The notes beneath the pieces are model-generated. The model had not been told where the DNA came from. It worked only from the letters and a program-made list of their open reading frames with translations, and made no database searches. Below are positions 8,762-18,205 of a DNA stretch of 64,000 nt, one piece after another. Numbering within the stretch: position 1 is the first letter of the stretch; each line of letters opens with the position of its first letter. The position numbers and the translations under genes are program-made. The stretch comes from Castellaniella sp041677825 (lineage in GTDB: Bacteria; Pseudomonadota; Gammaproteobacteria; Burkholderiales; Burkholderiaceae_B): the NCBI RefSeq assembly GCF_041677825.1, contig NZ_JBAYPG010000006.1:53315-117314 (forward strand), written 5' to 3'.

Positions 8762-9626
8762 GTCCTGGCTCCTGGGAGGTGGGTGGGCTGGCCTTCTCTA
8801 TGCTCAAGACCAGAAAATGCCGATAACGTTCCGGATGGGACAACGGCTCGGCGATCGCACGGCCAAACCCGGTGCCTGAATCCCGTTCGATCTTGAGAAT
8901 GCGCCCGACCGACAGGCCGGCAGGAAACAGCCCGCCGATGCCGCTGGTAATGAGCATGTCACCCTCTTCGACATCGGCATGATCAGCCAGATAGCGGACC
9001 TCGATCCGGCCGGCCTCGTCGCTGCCGAAAGCGATGAGGCGCAGGCCGTTGCGCAGGACCTGCACGGGGATGGAGATGCTGTCGTCGATCAACAGGGCCG
9101 CTTCGGACGTGAATGGCGTGACGCGCACGATCTGGCCCACCACCCCGCCCTCGTCGATGACCGGCATGCCGGCCTCGATGCCATCGTCGGACCCCTTGTT
9201 GAAGATCAGCCGGTGGCTGAAGACGTTGGGCGGGACGTAGAAGACCTCGACCGCGATCGATTGCCGGGCCGTGGCTTCGGCGACCCCGAGCAGCCTGCGC
9301 AACTGCTCGTTCTCGGCGACCAGTTGGGCGGCGTGCGTGGACAGCTGGGCCATTTCGATACGCTGGCGACGTATGGCGTCCTGCTCGGCACGCACCGTAC
9401 TGGCCGAATGTGACCAGCTGTCGAAGAAATCCAGTGCCTCGCGCGGCGCCATGACGGTACGCTGGAAGGGATAGATGGCCACCGAGATGGCATTGCGCAA
9501 GGGTGCCAGTACAGACCAATGGGCATCGACGATGACCAGAGCCAGGCTCAGGACGAGCAACAGCACCAGACGGACTTCTACACTGGGGCCCTGCCTGAAC
9601 AGACGAAGGTTTCCGGGCTGTGGCAT
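8748..9626 (-). CDS. mreC: Rod shape-determining protein MreC
   Basis: Bitopic periplasmic scaffold that links MreB filaments to the wall synthases. 292 residues: a membrane segment around residues 16-33, a coiled-coil stretch (about 68-115, with QRIEMAQLSTHAAQLVAENEQLR split by heptads), then the beta-rich MreC domain. The characteristic GMPVIDEGGVVGQI and LITSGIGGLFPAGLSVG are both present. It follows mreB after 24 bp. Confidence 0.95.
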   Translation of the reverse strand: MPQPGNLRLFRQGPSVEVRLVLLLVLSLALVIVDAHWSVLAPLRNAISVAIYPFQRTVMAPREALDFFDSWSHSASTVRAEQDAIRRQRIEMAQLSTHAAQLVAENEQLRRLLGVAEATARQSIAVEVFYVPPNVFSHRLIFNKGSDDGIEAGMPVIDEGGVVGQIVRVTPFTSEAALLIDDSISIPVQVLRNGLRLIAFGSDEAGRIEVRYLADHADVEEGDMLITSGIGGLFPAGLSVGRILKIERDSGTGFGRAIAEPLSHPERYRHFLVLSIEKASPPTSQEPGHAAE

Positions 9627-9650
9627 GACGTATACACGGCGGGCGGCGGA

Positions 9651-10694
9651 TCAATCATAGATGAACACGCCCCCGAGACGTTCGAGATGCTCGAGCGCTT
9701 CGCCGCAGCCGCGCACCACGCAGGTGAGCGGGTCTTCGGCCACCACCACGGGCAGGCCGGTTTCTTCCTGCAGCAGGCGGTCGAGATCGTGCAGAAGGGC
9801 CCCGCCACCCGTGAGGGCGATGCCCTTGTCGGTGATGTCGGCCCCCAGTTCGGGGGGGGTTTGTTCGAGTGCCGTCTTGACGGCGGAAATGATTTGATTG
9901 AGCGGATCGGTGAGCGATTCGAGGATTTCGTTGGATGATACGGTGAAACTGCGCGGCACCCCTTCGGACAGGTTGCGCCCCTTGACTTCGATCTCGCGGA
10001 TTTCAGACCCGGGGAACGCCGAACCGATTTCTTTCTTGATGAGTTCGGCCGTGGGTTCGCCGATGAGCATGCCGTAGTTGCGGCGGATGTAATTGATGAT
10101 GGCTTCGTCGAATTTGTCGCCGCCCACCCGCACCGAACCCTTGTACACCACCCCGCCCAGAGAGATGATGGCGACCTCGGTGGTGCCCCCGCCGATGTCG
10201 ACCACCATGGAGCCACTGGCATCGGATACAGCCAGGCCGGCGCCAATGGCTGCCGCCATGGGTTCCTCGATCAGGTAGACCTGGCTCGCGCCGGCGCCGA
10301 GTGCCGATTCGCGGATGGCGCGCCGCTCGACCTGCGTGGAGCCGCAGGGCACGCACACGATGATGCGCGGGCTGGGCGCCAGCATGCTGCGCGGGTGCAC
10401 CATGCGGATGAACTGCTTGAGCATCTGCTCGGTTACGGTGAAGTCTGCAATCACCCCGTCTTTCATGGGTCGGATGGCTTCGATGTTGCCGGGCACACGC
10501 CCCAGCATCTGCTTGGCCTCGTGCCCCACCGCCTGAATGATTTTCTTGCCATTGGGCCCGCCATCGTGGCGGATGGCCACGACCGAGGGCTCGTCGAGCA
10601 CGATCCCCTTACTGCGAACATAAATGAGCGTGTTCGCAGTACCAAGGTCGATGGCCATGTCGCTCGAGAAGTAGCTGCGTAGGAATCCGAACAT
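9651..10694 (-). CDS. mreB: Rod shape-determining actin homologue MreB
   Basis: Cytoskeletal actin-like ATPase that guides lateral-wall synthesis. 347 residues from the ATG at 10694 (MFGFLRSYFSSDMAIDLGTANT), the standard length; the frame is open far upstream into the gat genes but that is coding shadow. The phosphate-binding loops DLGTANTLIY and DIGGGTTEVAI and the adenosine loop GGGALL are visible. First gene of the shape operon; its upstream region is shared with divergent gatC. Confidence 0.97.
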   Translation of the reverse strand: MFGFLRSYFSSDMAIDLGTANTLIYVRSKGIVLDEPSVVAIRHDGGPNGKKIIQAVGHEAKQMLGRVPGNIEAIRPMKDGVIADFTVTEQMLKQFIRMVHPRSMLAPSPRIIVCVPCGSTQVERRAIRESALGAGASQVYLIEEPMAAAIGAGLAVSDASGSMVVDIGGGTTEVAIISLGGVVYKGSVRVGGDKFDEAIINYIRRNYGMLIGEPTAELIKKEIGSAFPGSEIREIEVKGRNLSEGVPRSFTVSSNEILESLTDPLNQIISAVKTALEQTPPELGADITDKGIALTGGGALLHDLDRLLQEETGLPVVVAEDPLTCVVRGCGEALEHLERLGGVFIYD

Positions 10695-10767
10695 GAGAGC
10701 GCACGAATGGAAATTGAATCTGCAATGATAACTTATAATCGCAGTGACACTTCGGGGAATGACGCCC
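10695..10767 (+). promoter_or_regulatory. Divergent mreB/gatC promoter region; -10 for gatCAB
   Basis: A perfect -10 hexamer TATAAT is at 10734-10739 on the plus strand. Upstream, TTGAAT (10714-10719) is the best -35 match, but its spacer is only 14 bp; a 17-bp spacer would give the poor AAATTG. A GGGGA at 10754-10758 is a plausible ribosome-binding site for the gatC ATG at 10768. Nothing equally clear is seen for mreB on the other strand, though this AT-rich island must hold its promoter too. Confidence 0.5.
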
Positions 10768-11076
10768 ATGGCACTCACAGAACAGGACATCACACGGCTC
10801 GCCCAATTGGCCAGCCTGCAAATGGATCGCGCCAGCCTCGCGCAGGCCCAGACCGACTTCACCCGCATCCTCGGCCTGATCGAAACGCTCCAGTCGGTTG
10901 ACACCACGGGCATCGAGCCCATGGCACACCCGCTCGAAGCCCGGCAATCGGTCACCCTGCGGCTCCAGAAAGACATCCCGGAGCCGCCACACACCCAGGC
11001 CGCGCTCGATGCCTGCCTGCGCAATGCGCCGGCCGCCCACGATGGCCTGTTCCTCGTCCCCACCGTCATCGAATGA
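10768..11076 (+). CDS. gatC: Asp/Glu-tRNA(Asn/Gln) amidotransferase subunit C
   Basis: Small stabilising subunit of the GatCAB amidotransferase, which makes Gln-tRNA(Gln) and/or Asn-tRNA(Asn) by transamidation. 102 residues from ATG 10768 (MALTEQDITRLAQLASLQ). Two earlier in-frame starts exist (10744, 10759), but GGGGA lies 9 bp before 10768 and the length then fits the family. Motifs FTRILGLIETLQSVDTTGIEPM and the C-terminal VPTVIE are family-like. gatA follows after 4 bp. Confidence 0.94.
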   Translation: MALTEQDITRLAQLASLQMDRASLAQAQTDFTRILGLIETLQSVDTTGIEPMAHPLEARQSVTLRLQKDIPEPPHTQAALDACLRNAPAAHDGLFLVPTVIE

Positions 11077-11080
11077 CACC

Positions 11081-12607
11081 ATGACTCTGCCCACGCAATA
11101 TCCCTCCATCGCCTCGCTGGGCAAGGCCCTGCGCGAGCGGCGCATCAGCGCGCTCGAGCTGGCGACCGACGCGCTGCAGGCGGCACGCAACGGCGCTGAT
11201 CCGCACCTTTTCCTGCACATCGACGACGACCTGACACGCGCCCAGGCCCGGGCCGCCGATGCACTGCTCGAACGGGGCAATGCGGGTCCGCTCACCGGCA
11301 TCCCCATTGCCCACAAAGACCTCTTCGTCACCCGTGGCTGGCGTACCACGGCAGCGAGCCGCATGCTCGCGGATTACGTCAGCCCTTTCGATGCAACGGT
11401 GGTCGAACGTCTCGAACAGGCCGGTACCGTTTCGCTGGGCAAGCTGTCCTGCGATGAGTTCGCCATGGGTTCGGGCAACGAAAACAGCGCCTTCGGCGCG
11501 CTGCAGAACCCGCATGACCCCGAACGCATTCCCGGGGGCTCATCGGGCGGTTCTGCCGCGGCCGTCGCTGCGGGTCTGGTGCTGGGTGCCACGGGCACCG
11601 ACAGCGGCGGTTCGGTGCGCCAGCCTGCAGCGTACTGCGGCGTCAGTGGCATCAAGCCCACTTATGGCACGGTCTCGCGCCACGGCGTCATTGCCTACGC
11701 GTCCAGCCTCGATCAGGCCGGCGTGCTTGCCCACAGCGCCGCCGATCTGGTTCCGCTGCTCGACACGATGAGCGGTTTCGATGAGCGAGACTCCACCAGC
11801 CTCGAATCCTGCGATGGGGTGGCCAATGCCCCCGGGCGCATCGCGGCCGCCCATGACGCCTGGCGCCACCAATTCAGCCAGGCCGGCCGCCAGCCACTGG
11901 CCGGTCTGCGCATCGGTGTGCCACAGGAATTCTTCGGCAGCGGGCTGGCTGCAGAGGTGGCCGATGCCGTCGAGGCCGCCCTGCAGGTCTTCGAAGCCCT
12001 TGGCGCGCTGCGGGTCGACATCTCCCTGCCCCTGACACGCCTCGCCATTCCAGCCTATTACGTCATCGCGCCAGCCGAGGCATCGAGCAATCTGGCGCGC
12101 TTCGATGGCGTACATTTTGGCTACAGGGCGCCGCATTACCAGGATCTGGCCGACATGATCCGCCGCTCGCGCAGCGAAGCCCTGGGCCCGGAAGTCCGCA
12201 AGCGCATTCTGGTGGGCACCTACGTGCTGTCGCACGGCTATTACGATGCCTACTACCTGCAGGCCCAGCGTGTGCGCCGCATGGTGGCCAATGACTACCA
12301 GCAGGCACTCGATGAAGCCTGCGACATCATCATGGGCCCGGTCACGCCCGGTGTCGCCCGCCGCCGTGGTGACCACGACGATGACCCCATCGCCGACTGG
12401 CTGGGCGACATCTATACGCTGGGCGCCAACCTGGTGGGCCTGCCGGCCCTGTCCATTCCGTGCGGCCGGGGTGGCCCGGCGGCACGCCTGCCCATCGGCC
12501 TGCAGATCATCGGCCGCCACTTCGACGAAGGGCGCCTGCTGGCCCTGGCCGATTGCTTCCAGCAGCACACCGACTGGCATCAATACACCCCGAGGCAGAC
12601 CTCATGA
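11081..12607 (+). CDS. gatA: Asp/Glu-tRNA(Asn/Gln) amidotransferase subunit A
   Basis: Amidase-signature glutaminase that releases ammonia for GatB. 508 residues from ATG 11081, four bases after gatC. The Ser-cisSer-Lys triad is at the standard positions: K79 (IAHKDLF), S154 in GGSSGG and S178 in TDSGGSVR. The glycine- and serine-rich amidase signature spans about 150-182. The stop overlaps the gatB start (ATGA 12604-12607). Confidence 0.97.
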   Translation: MTLPTQYPSIASLGKALRERRISALELATDALQAARNGADPHLFLHIDDDLTRAQARAADALLERGNAGPLTGIPIAHKDLFVTRGWRTTAASRMLADYVSPFDATVVERLEQAGTVSLGKLSCDEFAMGSGNENSAFGALQNPHDPERIPGGSSGGSAAAVAAGLVLGATGTDSGGSVRQPAAYCGVSGIKPTYGTVSRHGVIAYASSLDQAGVLAHSAADLVPLLDTMSGFDERDSTSLESCDGVANAPGRIAAAHDAWRHQFSQAGRQPLAGLRIGVPQEFFGSGLAAEVADAVEAALQVFEALGALRVDISLPLTRLAIPAYYVIAPAEASSNLARFDGVHFGYRAPHYQDLADMIRRSRSEALGPEVRKRILVGTYVLSHGYYDAYYLQAQRVRRMVANDYQQALDEACDIIMGPVTPGVARRRGDHDDDPIADWLGDIYTLGANLVGLPALSIPCGRGGPAARLPIGLQIIGRHFDEGRLLALADCFQQHTDWHQYTPRQTS

Positions 12608-14061
12608 GTTGGGAAACCGTCATCGGGCTGGAGGTCCACGCCCAGCTGTCCACCCAGTCCAAGATCTTCTCGCGCAGCAGTACGCGCTTTGGCGCCGCAC
12701 CCAACACCCAGGCCAGCGTGGTGGACATGGCCCTGCCGGGCACTTTGCCGGTCATGAATCACGGCGCAGTCGAGCGGGCCATCTGCTTTGGCCTGGCCGT
12801 GGGTGCCCGGGTGGCCGAACGCTCGATCTTTGCACGCAAGAATTATTTTTACCCGGATCTGCCCAAGAACTACCAGATCAGCCAGTTCGAGCACCCCATC
12901 GTGATCGGCGGCCAGCTGAAATTCCTGCTCGACGATCAAGAGCACGTGATCCGCCTGACCCGGGCCCACCTCGAGGAAGACGCCGGCAAGTCGCTGCACG
13001 AGCACTTTACCGGCCCACATGGTGAGTCCTCGTCCGGCATCGACCTGAATCGTGCCGGAACCCCCCTGCTCGAGATCGTCTCCGAACCCGAAATGCGTTC
13101 AGCAGCCCAGGCCGTGGCCTATGCGCGGGCCCTGCACGCCCTGGTCGTCTGGCTGGGCATCTGCGATGGCAACATGCAAGAGGGCTCGTTTCGCGTCGAT
13201 GCCAACGTCTCGGTGCGCCCCAGGGGGCAGGCCGAATTCGGCACGCGCTGCGAAATCAAGAATTTCAATTCGTTTCGCTTTCTCGAACGCGCCATCCTGC
13301 ACGAAGCCCGGCGCCAGATCGAACTCATCGAAGATGGCGGCACGGTGATCCAGGAAACCCGCCTGTATGATGCAGAGCTCGACGAAACGCGCAGCATGCG
13401 CAGCAAGGAAGACGCGCATGATTACCGCTACTTCCCCGACCCCGACCTGCCGCCGCTCGTGCTGTCGCCCGAATGGATCGCGGCCGTGCGCGCCACCATG
13501 CCCGAATTGCCGGCCAGCCGGCAGGCGCGTTTTCAGGCAGAGTTCGGCCTGGGCGCCTACGATGCGGCGCAACTGACCATGCACCGCTCCACGGCGGACT
13601 ATTTCGAGTCCTGCGCGGCCGGCCTGCCAGCGGGGCAGGCGAAACAGGCGGCCAACTGGATCCTCGGTGAATTGGGCGCCGCGCTCAACCGGGCCGATAT
13701 CGGCATCGCCGAATCCCCGGTCCCGCCCGATGCGCTGGCCGGCCTGATCCGGCGCATCACGGACGGCACCATATCGAACAAGCTCGCACGCGAGGTGTTC
13801 ACGGCCATGTGGTCGGGCGAATGCAACGGCAGGGCCGACGACATCATCGCCGCCCGTGGCCTGCAGCAGATCACCGACAGCGGTGCCATCGAGACGCTGG
13901 TCGATCAGGTGCTCGAAGCTCACCCGCAGATCATCGAAGAATACCGTGCCGGCAAGGACAAGGCGTTCAATTCACTGGTCGGCCAGGTCATGAAGGCAGC
14001 CCGTGGCAAGGCCAACCCCCAGCAGGTGAACACCCTGCTGCGCCAGAAACTGGGCGGCTGA
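12604..14061 (+). CDS. gatB: Asp/Glu-tRNA(Asn/Gln) amidotransferase subunit B
   Basis: Kinase/transferase subunit that phosphorylates the misacylated Glu/Asp on tRNA and transfers ammonia to it. 485 residues from ATG 12604 (MSWETVIGLEVHAQL), overlapping gatA by four bases. The GatB signature LPKNYQISQFE and GIDLNRAGTPLLEIVSEPEMRS (residues about 97-165) are clear. The C-terminal helical and YqeY-like tRNA-binding tail ends in VGQVMKAARGKANPQQVN. Last gene of gatCAB, convergent with pyrE. Confidence 0.97.
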   Translation: MSWETVIGLEVHAQLSTQSKIFSRSSTRFGAAPNTQASVVDMALPGTLPVMNHGAVERAICFGLAVGARVAERSIFARKNYFYPDLPKNYQISQFEHPIVIGGQLKFLLDDQEHVIRLTRAHLEEDAGKSLHEHFTGPHGESSSGIDLNRAGTPLLEIVSEPEMRSAAQAVAYARALHALVVWLGICDGNMQEGSFRVDANVSVRPRGQAEFGTRCEIKNFNSFRFLERAILHEARRQIELIEDGGTVIQETRLYDAELDETRSMRSKEDAHDYRYFPDPDLPPLVLSPEWIAAVRATMPELPASRQARFQAEFGLGAYDAAQLTMHRSTADYFESCAAGLPAGQAKQAANWILGELGAALNRADIGIAESPVPPDALAGLIRRITDGTISNKLAREVFTAMWSGECNGRADDIIAARGLQQITDSGAIETLVDQVLEAHPQIIEEYRAGKDKAFNSLVGQVMKAARGKANPQQVNTLLRQKLGG

Positions 14062-14076
14062 AGGCCCGCTGCCCAA

Positions 14077-14092
14077 GGCGCCCCGAGGCGCC
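14077..14092. terminator. Short hairpin between gatB and pyrE
   Basis: A perfect GGCGCC / GGCGCC stem with the 4-base loop CCGA lies 16 bp after the gatB stop in the convergent gatB/pyrE gap. There is no U-run on either strand, so it is a weak terminator candidate at best. Confidence 0.3.
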
Positions 14093-14153
14093 GTGTGCGG
14101 CCCCTCGTGGCCCGCGCAGCCGCCGCATCGATGGCGCGCAGGTCTTGGGGCCG

Positions 14154-14822
14154 TCAGGCAACGCCGTAGCGCGCCCGGTAGGCCGCTACCGCTTCACGGT
14201 GGCTCGCCCAGGCGGGCTCATGCTCGAGCAGCGCCATGATGTCATCCAGCGTGGCAATGCTGATCACTGGAATGCCATGCACGCGGGTCACCTCGGACAC
14301 GGCCGACCCGGCATCGAGCTGCCCCTGGGCACCGGCCCGTTCCATGCGATCCAGCGCGATGAGCACCGCCGCCGGTTGCGCGCCTGCCGCGCGGATCAGG
14401 GCCACCGACTCGCGTACCGACGTACCGGCCGTGATCACATCGTCGACGATCACCACCCGCCCGCGCAGCGGCGCCCCCACCAGCACCCCCCCCTCGCCAT
14501 GATTCTTGGCTTCCTTGCGATTGAAGGCAAACGGCACCGCCCGCCCGCCCAACTCGGCGGCCGACAGGGCGATCGCCGTGGTGGTGACCAGCGGAATCCC
14601 CTTGTAGGCCGGACCGAACAGCATGTCGAAACCCACCCCGGAGCCGAGCAGTGCACGGGCATAGAAACGCCCCAGCTGCGCCACGCTGTCGCCCTGGTCG
14701 AACAGCCCGGCATTGAAGAAATAGGGGCTCAAGCGCCCCGACTTGGTCTGAAAACGGCCAAACCGGAGGACCTCGCGCGCGAGCGCGAAGCGGACGAATT
14801 CGTGGGCCTGCGAAGCGGACAT
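14154..14822 (-). CDS. pyrE: Orotate phosphoribosyltransferase
   Basis: Converts orotate and PRPP to orotidine 5'-phosphate in pyrimidine synthesis. 222 residues from ATG 14822. The PRPP-binding motif VVIVDDVITAGTS is at residues 123-135, preceded by the flexible-loop lysines in FNRKEAKNHGEGG (100-112) and the N-terminal FQTKSGRLSPYFFN. Divergent from the exonuclease III gene, with which it shares a 74-bp upstream region. Confidence 0.96.
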   Translation of the reverse strand: MSASQAHEFVRFALAREVLRFGRFQTKSGRLSPYFFNAGLFDQGDSVAQLGRFYARALLGSGVGFDMLFGPAYKGIPLVTTTAIALSAAELGGRAVPFAFNRKEAKNHGEGGVLVGAPLRGRVVIVDDVITAGTSVRESVALIRAAGAQPAAVLIALDRMERAGAQGQLDAGSAVSEVTRVHGIPVISIATLDDIMALLEHEPAWASHREAVAAYRARYGVA

Positions 14823-14849
14823 GACGGGCCTCGATGAAAGAAAACCGAC

Positions 14850-14862
14850 ATTATCGGATAAT
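14850..14862. promoter_or_regulatory. Palindrome ATTATC-G-GATAAT between pyrE and exonuclease III
   Basis: Perfect 6+1+6 palindrome in the 74-bp divergent spacer. It presents GATAAT, a near-consensus -10, on both strands, so back-to-back promoters could share it. A TTGCGA on the minus strand (14876-14871) could serve pyrE but the spacing is 18-19 bp; no -35 is clear for the plus strand. It may equally be an operator. Confidence 0.35.
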
Positions 14863-14896
14863 TCGGGGCGTCAGTCGCAAGAACAGGAGCCCGATC

Positions 14897-15706
14897 GTGC
14901 TGCGCATCACCACCCTCAACGTCAATGGCATTCGTGCTGCATTTCGCAAAGGCCTGGACGGCTGGCTGGACAGGGCCGGGCCGGACATCGTCTGCCTGCA
15001 GGAAATCAAGATCCAGGACAGCGATCTGAAAGAGGCAATGCGCCACCCGGATGCCTACACGGGTCACTTCTTTCATGCCGAGAAAAAAGGCTACAGCGGC
15101 ACTGGCCTGTACACGCGCAGCCCGGCCGATCGCGTCGCTGCGGGGATGGGCATACCCGAATTCGACGCCGAGGGCCGCATCCTGCGGGCCGACTGGCCCG
15201 GCCTGACGGTCATCAGCGCCTATCTGCCCTCGGGCACCAGCGGTGACATCCGCCAGGAGGCCAAATACCGCTTCCTGGACCATTTCGAACAATGGCTGGG
15301 CAGCCTGATGGCCGAGCACGAACGCGAAGGGCGTGAATTCGTGATCTGTGGCGACTGGAACATCGCCCACCAGGCAATCGACCTCAAGAACTGGCGCGGC
15401 AATCAGAAGAACAGCGGCTTCCTGCCCGAAGAACGGGCCTGGATGAGCAAGGTCTTCGATACGCTGGGCTGGGTGGATGTCTATCGGCGCCTGCACCCGG
15501 ACACGACGGACGAGGCCTACACCTGGTGGAGCAACCGCGGCCAGGCCTGGGCAAAGAACGTGGGCTGGCGCATCGATTATCAGGTGGCCACGCCGGGGCT
15601 CGCGGCCCAGGCCCGGCGGGCTGAAATCTACAAGGACGAGCGCTTCAGCGACCACGCCCCGCTGAGCATCGACTATGACCGCCCCTGGCCGCATACGGCC
15701 GGCTGA
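14897..15706 (+). CDS. xth: Exodeoxyribonuclease III
   Basis: AP endonuclease and 3'-5' exonuclease of base-excision repair. 269 residues from a GTG at 14897, chosen because AGGAG (14885-14889) sits 7 bp upstream and the product then begins LRITTLNVNGIRAAF like the family. An earlier ATG at 14834 would add 21 unrelated residues. Metal-binding Glu36 (LQEIK), the AP-site segment NIAHQAIDLKNWRGNQKNSG and the terminal SDHAPL are present. Known xth/exoA family; the exact subgroup is not determined. Confidence 0.94.
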   Translation: MLRITTLNVNGIRAAFRKGLDGWLDRAGPDIVCLQEIKIQDSDLKEAMRHPDAYTGHFFHAEKKGYSGTGLYTRSPADRVAAGMGIPEFDAEGRILRADWPGLTVISAYLPSGTSGDIRQEAKYRFLDHFEQWLGSLMAEHEREGREFVICGDWNIAHQAIDLKNWRGNQKNSGFLPEERAWMSKVFDTLGWVDVYRRLHPDTTDEAYTWWSNRGQAWAKNVGWRIDYQVATPGLAAQARRAEIYKDERFSDHAPLSIDYDRPWPHTAG

Positions 15707-15816
15707 CGGCCCCCGCCCCGGGCGAACGCCGCTGGCTGCAAAAACCCCTGGCCGCGCCGGCCCGGCCCACCCGACCTGCCGACAGGGCCCCCACCCGCCG
15801 CACGTCAACCCGCGCA

Positions 15817-16824
15817 TCAGGACGCTGTGACGGCCTGCACGTGCAGAGCCGGATCCGTACGCTGATAGTTCTGCGCCAGCACGGCGCACACCATCAGCTG
15901 GATCTGGTGGAAGATCATGAGCGGCAGGAGCGCGGGGCCGATGGCGGCGGCGCTGAAGAGCACACCGGCCATGGGCACCCCCGTGGCCATGCTCTTCTTC
16001 GAACCACAGAAGACGATGGTGATTTCATCGGCCCGATTGAACCCCAGCCTGCGCGTCGACCAGGTGTTGAGCACCAGCACCACGGCCAGCAACACACAGC
16101 ACACCACCAGCAGCCACAGCAACGAGGCCGTGTCCACGGTCAGCCACAGGCCGCCAATCACCGACTCGCTGAACGCCGTATAAACCACCAGCAGGATCGA
16201 ACTCTGATCGACATGGCCGACCAGCCTGCGATGCTGGTCTATCCAGGCACCGATCACCGGGCGCATCAGATGGCCGACCACGAAAGGCAGCAGGATCTGC
16301 ACGCTGATGCGGCCGATGGCCTGCAGCATTGAACTGCCCCCCAGTGCCGACGTATCGGCATCCAGGAAAAACCGCAACAGGATGGGTGTGAGCACAATCC
16401 CCACGATGCTCGAGGCCGAGGCCGCACAGACCGCCGCGGGCACGTTGCCACGCGCGATGGAGGTGAAGGCGATGGCCGACTGTACCGTACCCGGCAGCAC
16501 ACAGAGATAGATGACACCCACATACAGGGGCTCGCCCAGCAGCGGCAGCAGGACGGGCCGGAACATCCACCCCAGGAGCGGAAAGAACACGAACGTCCAG
16601 AGAAAGACCAGCCCATGCAGACGCCAATGCGTTGCCCCCGCGATGATGGCCTGGCGGGACAGCTTGGCCCCATGCAGGAAGAACAGCAGGGCAATGGCCG
16701 CGGCGGTGAGCCATTCGAAGAACACCGCCCCCTGGCCTTGCGCCGGCAGCACGGTGGCGGCGGCAATGATGGCGATGAGAATCAGGGTGAACCGATCAAG
16801 AAGCAAACGTAGTCTGGATACCAT
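15817..16824 (-). CDS. Bile acid:sodium symporter-like permease (SBF-like, YfeH type)
   Basis: Predicted inner-membrane transporter of the SBF-like CPA family. 335 residues with about ten hydrophobic helices; the start MVSRLRLLLDRFTLIL at 16824 gives a positively charged N-terminus before the first helix (upstream open frame ignored). Family-like segments include FLHGAKLSRQAIIAGATHWRLH, the SLxxGxS-like first core segment around LCVLPGTVQSAIAFTSIARGN, and GSKKSMATGVPMAGVLF. No linked enzyme gene reveals the substrate; it stands between exonuclease III (convergent) and the ampG-like gene. The natural substrate for this branch is not established. Confidence 0.85.
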   Translation of the reverse strand: MVSRLRLLLDRFTLILIAIIAAATVLPAQGQGAVFFEWLTAAAIALLFFLHGAKLSRQAIIAGATHWRLHGLVFLWTFVFFPLLGWMFRPVLLPLLGEPLYVGVIYLCVLPGTVQSAIAFTSIARGNVPAAVCAASASSIVGIVLTPILLRFFLDADTSALGGSSMLQAIGRISVQILLPFVVGHLMRPVIGAWIDQHRRLVGHVDQSSILLVVYTAFSESVIGGLWLTVDTASLLWLLVVCCVLLAVVLVLNTWSTRRLGFNRADEITIVFCGSKKSMATGVPMAGVLFSAAAIGPALLPLMIFHQIQLMVCAVLAQNYQRTDPALHVQAVTAS

Positions 16825-16950
16825 GGGAATGAAAACCCCGGCAGCCCGGAGCGCTCGAAAATTGGATTGTGCGAATGGATTGAATTGGGCAAATGGAAAT
16901 GGGCAGCCTGGCGGCAAGCGGCCGGCACGGCTCTTTGAACAGGCAACCGC

Positions 16951-18192
16951 TCATAGGGGCGCATCCAGGCCGCGGATGAGATCGCGCATCAGCCACAGCA
17001 GCCAGAGGCCGGGCAAGGCGATCAGCACGGTGCCCAGGAAGAATTCGGGCCAGCCCAGCCAGCCCACCATCACCGGCGTGAGCGGGCCCGCCAGATAGGT
17101 ACGCCCCACGGCCGAAAGGGCCGACAGCAAGGCAAATTGCGTGGCCGAGAAACGCGCCTCGCACAGGCCCATCAGCAAGGCGACGAAGGCCGCAGTCCCC
17201 AGACCGCCACACAGGTTTTCAAGGGCTACGACGCTGGCCATGGAAATCAGGTAAGGCGGCGTGATGGCCAGGGCCCAATAACCCAGGTTGGACACCGCCT
17301 GCAGAACCCCGAACCACATCAGCGCCCGATACAGGCCCACACGCGCCATGAGCGCGCCCCCCGCCAGGGCGCCGATGATGGTGGCAGCCAGGCCAAACAC
17401 CTTGTTCACCAGGCCCACCTCGGTGACATCGAACCCTGCACCACGCAGCAGGAACGTCGTCGACAGGGCCCCTGCGAAGGCATCACCCAGTTTGTAGAAG
17501 ACGATCAGCAGCAGGATGAGCCAGGCGCCGCGGCGGCTGAAGAATTCGCGCAGGGGCTCGACCACGGCCTCACGCAGCCTGCGTGGCGCGACGGCTGCCT
17601 GCTCGGGCTCGGGCGACCACAGGGTGGCCAGCGAGGCCAGGGCCATCAGGCCGCCCATGAGCATATACATGGCGCCCCAGCCCAGCCACTGGTCGGCGAT
17701 GATCAGGGCCAGGCCCCCGGACACCACCATCGCCAGACGGTAGCCCATCACTTTGAGTGCCGCCCCCGCCGCACGTTCGTCGTGCCGCAATACGTCTGTG
17801 CTGTAGGCGTCGAAGGCGATGTCCTGTGTGGCGGAGAGAAAGGCCACCCAGACGGCCAGAAGCGCGAGCACATGCAGTTCGGCCGAAGGCGAAAACAGCC
17901 CCATGGCCGCGATCGATGCGGCCAGCAGCCATTGCGTCAGGAACACCCAGCTGCGTCGCCGCCCCAGCCAGGGGGGTGCCCACCGGTCGATGAAGGGCGC
18001 CCAGAGAAATTTCAGGGTGTAGGCCGTACCCACCAGGGTCAGAAAGCCGATGTTCTGCAGGGACACCTGTTCGACCGTGGCCCAGGCCTGCAAGGTGCCG
18101 GAGGTCAGCGCCAATGGCAGCCCGCTGGCGAACCCCAGCACCAGCAACGGAAGGACCCGCTGGCTGCGGTAAATGGCCCAGTTGCCCTTCAC
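16951..18192 (-). CDS. MFS permease, AmpG-like
   Basis: Major-facilitator transporter related to AmpG, which imports GlcNAc-anhydro-muropeptides for wall recycling. 413 residues with about twelve membrane helices if started at GTG 18192 (then KGNWAIYRSQRVLPLL), 14 bp after the metW stop. The frame is open to 18357, but that stretch is metW in another frame. The AmpG-like N-terminal LLVLGFASGLPLALTSGTLQAW and LVGTAYTLKFLWAPFIDRW are strong, as is the SATQDIAFDAYSTD motif. The spacing makes it the third gene of the metX-metW transcript, so it could share SAM-II control. Transport of muropeptides is a family inference, not shown. Confidence 0.85.
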   Translation of the reverse strand: MKGNWAIYRSQRVLPLLVLGFASGLPLALTSGTLQAWATVEQVSLQNIGFLTLVGTAYTLKFLWAPFIDRWAPPWLGRRRSWVFLTQWLLAASIAAMGLFSPSAELHVLALLAVWVAFLSATQDIAFDAYSTDVLRHDERAAGAALKVMGYRLAMVVSGGLALIIADQWLGWGAMYMLMGGLMALASLATLWSPEPEQAAVAPRRLREAVVEPLREFFSRRGAWLILLLIVFYKLGDAFAGALSTTFLLRGAGFDVTEVGLVNKVFGLAATIIGALAGGALMARVGLYRALMWFGVLQAVSNLGYWALAITPPYLISMASVVALENLCGGLGTAAFVALLMGLCEARFSATQFALLSALSAVGRTYLAGPLTPVMVGWLGWPEFFLGTVLIALPGLWLLWLMRDLIRGLDAPL

Positions 18193-18205
18193 GAGGCCGG
18201 CCTGT

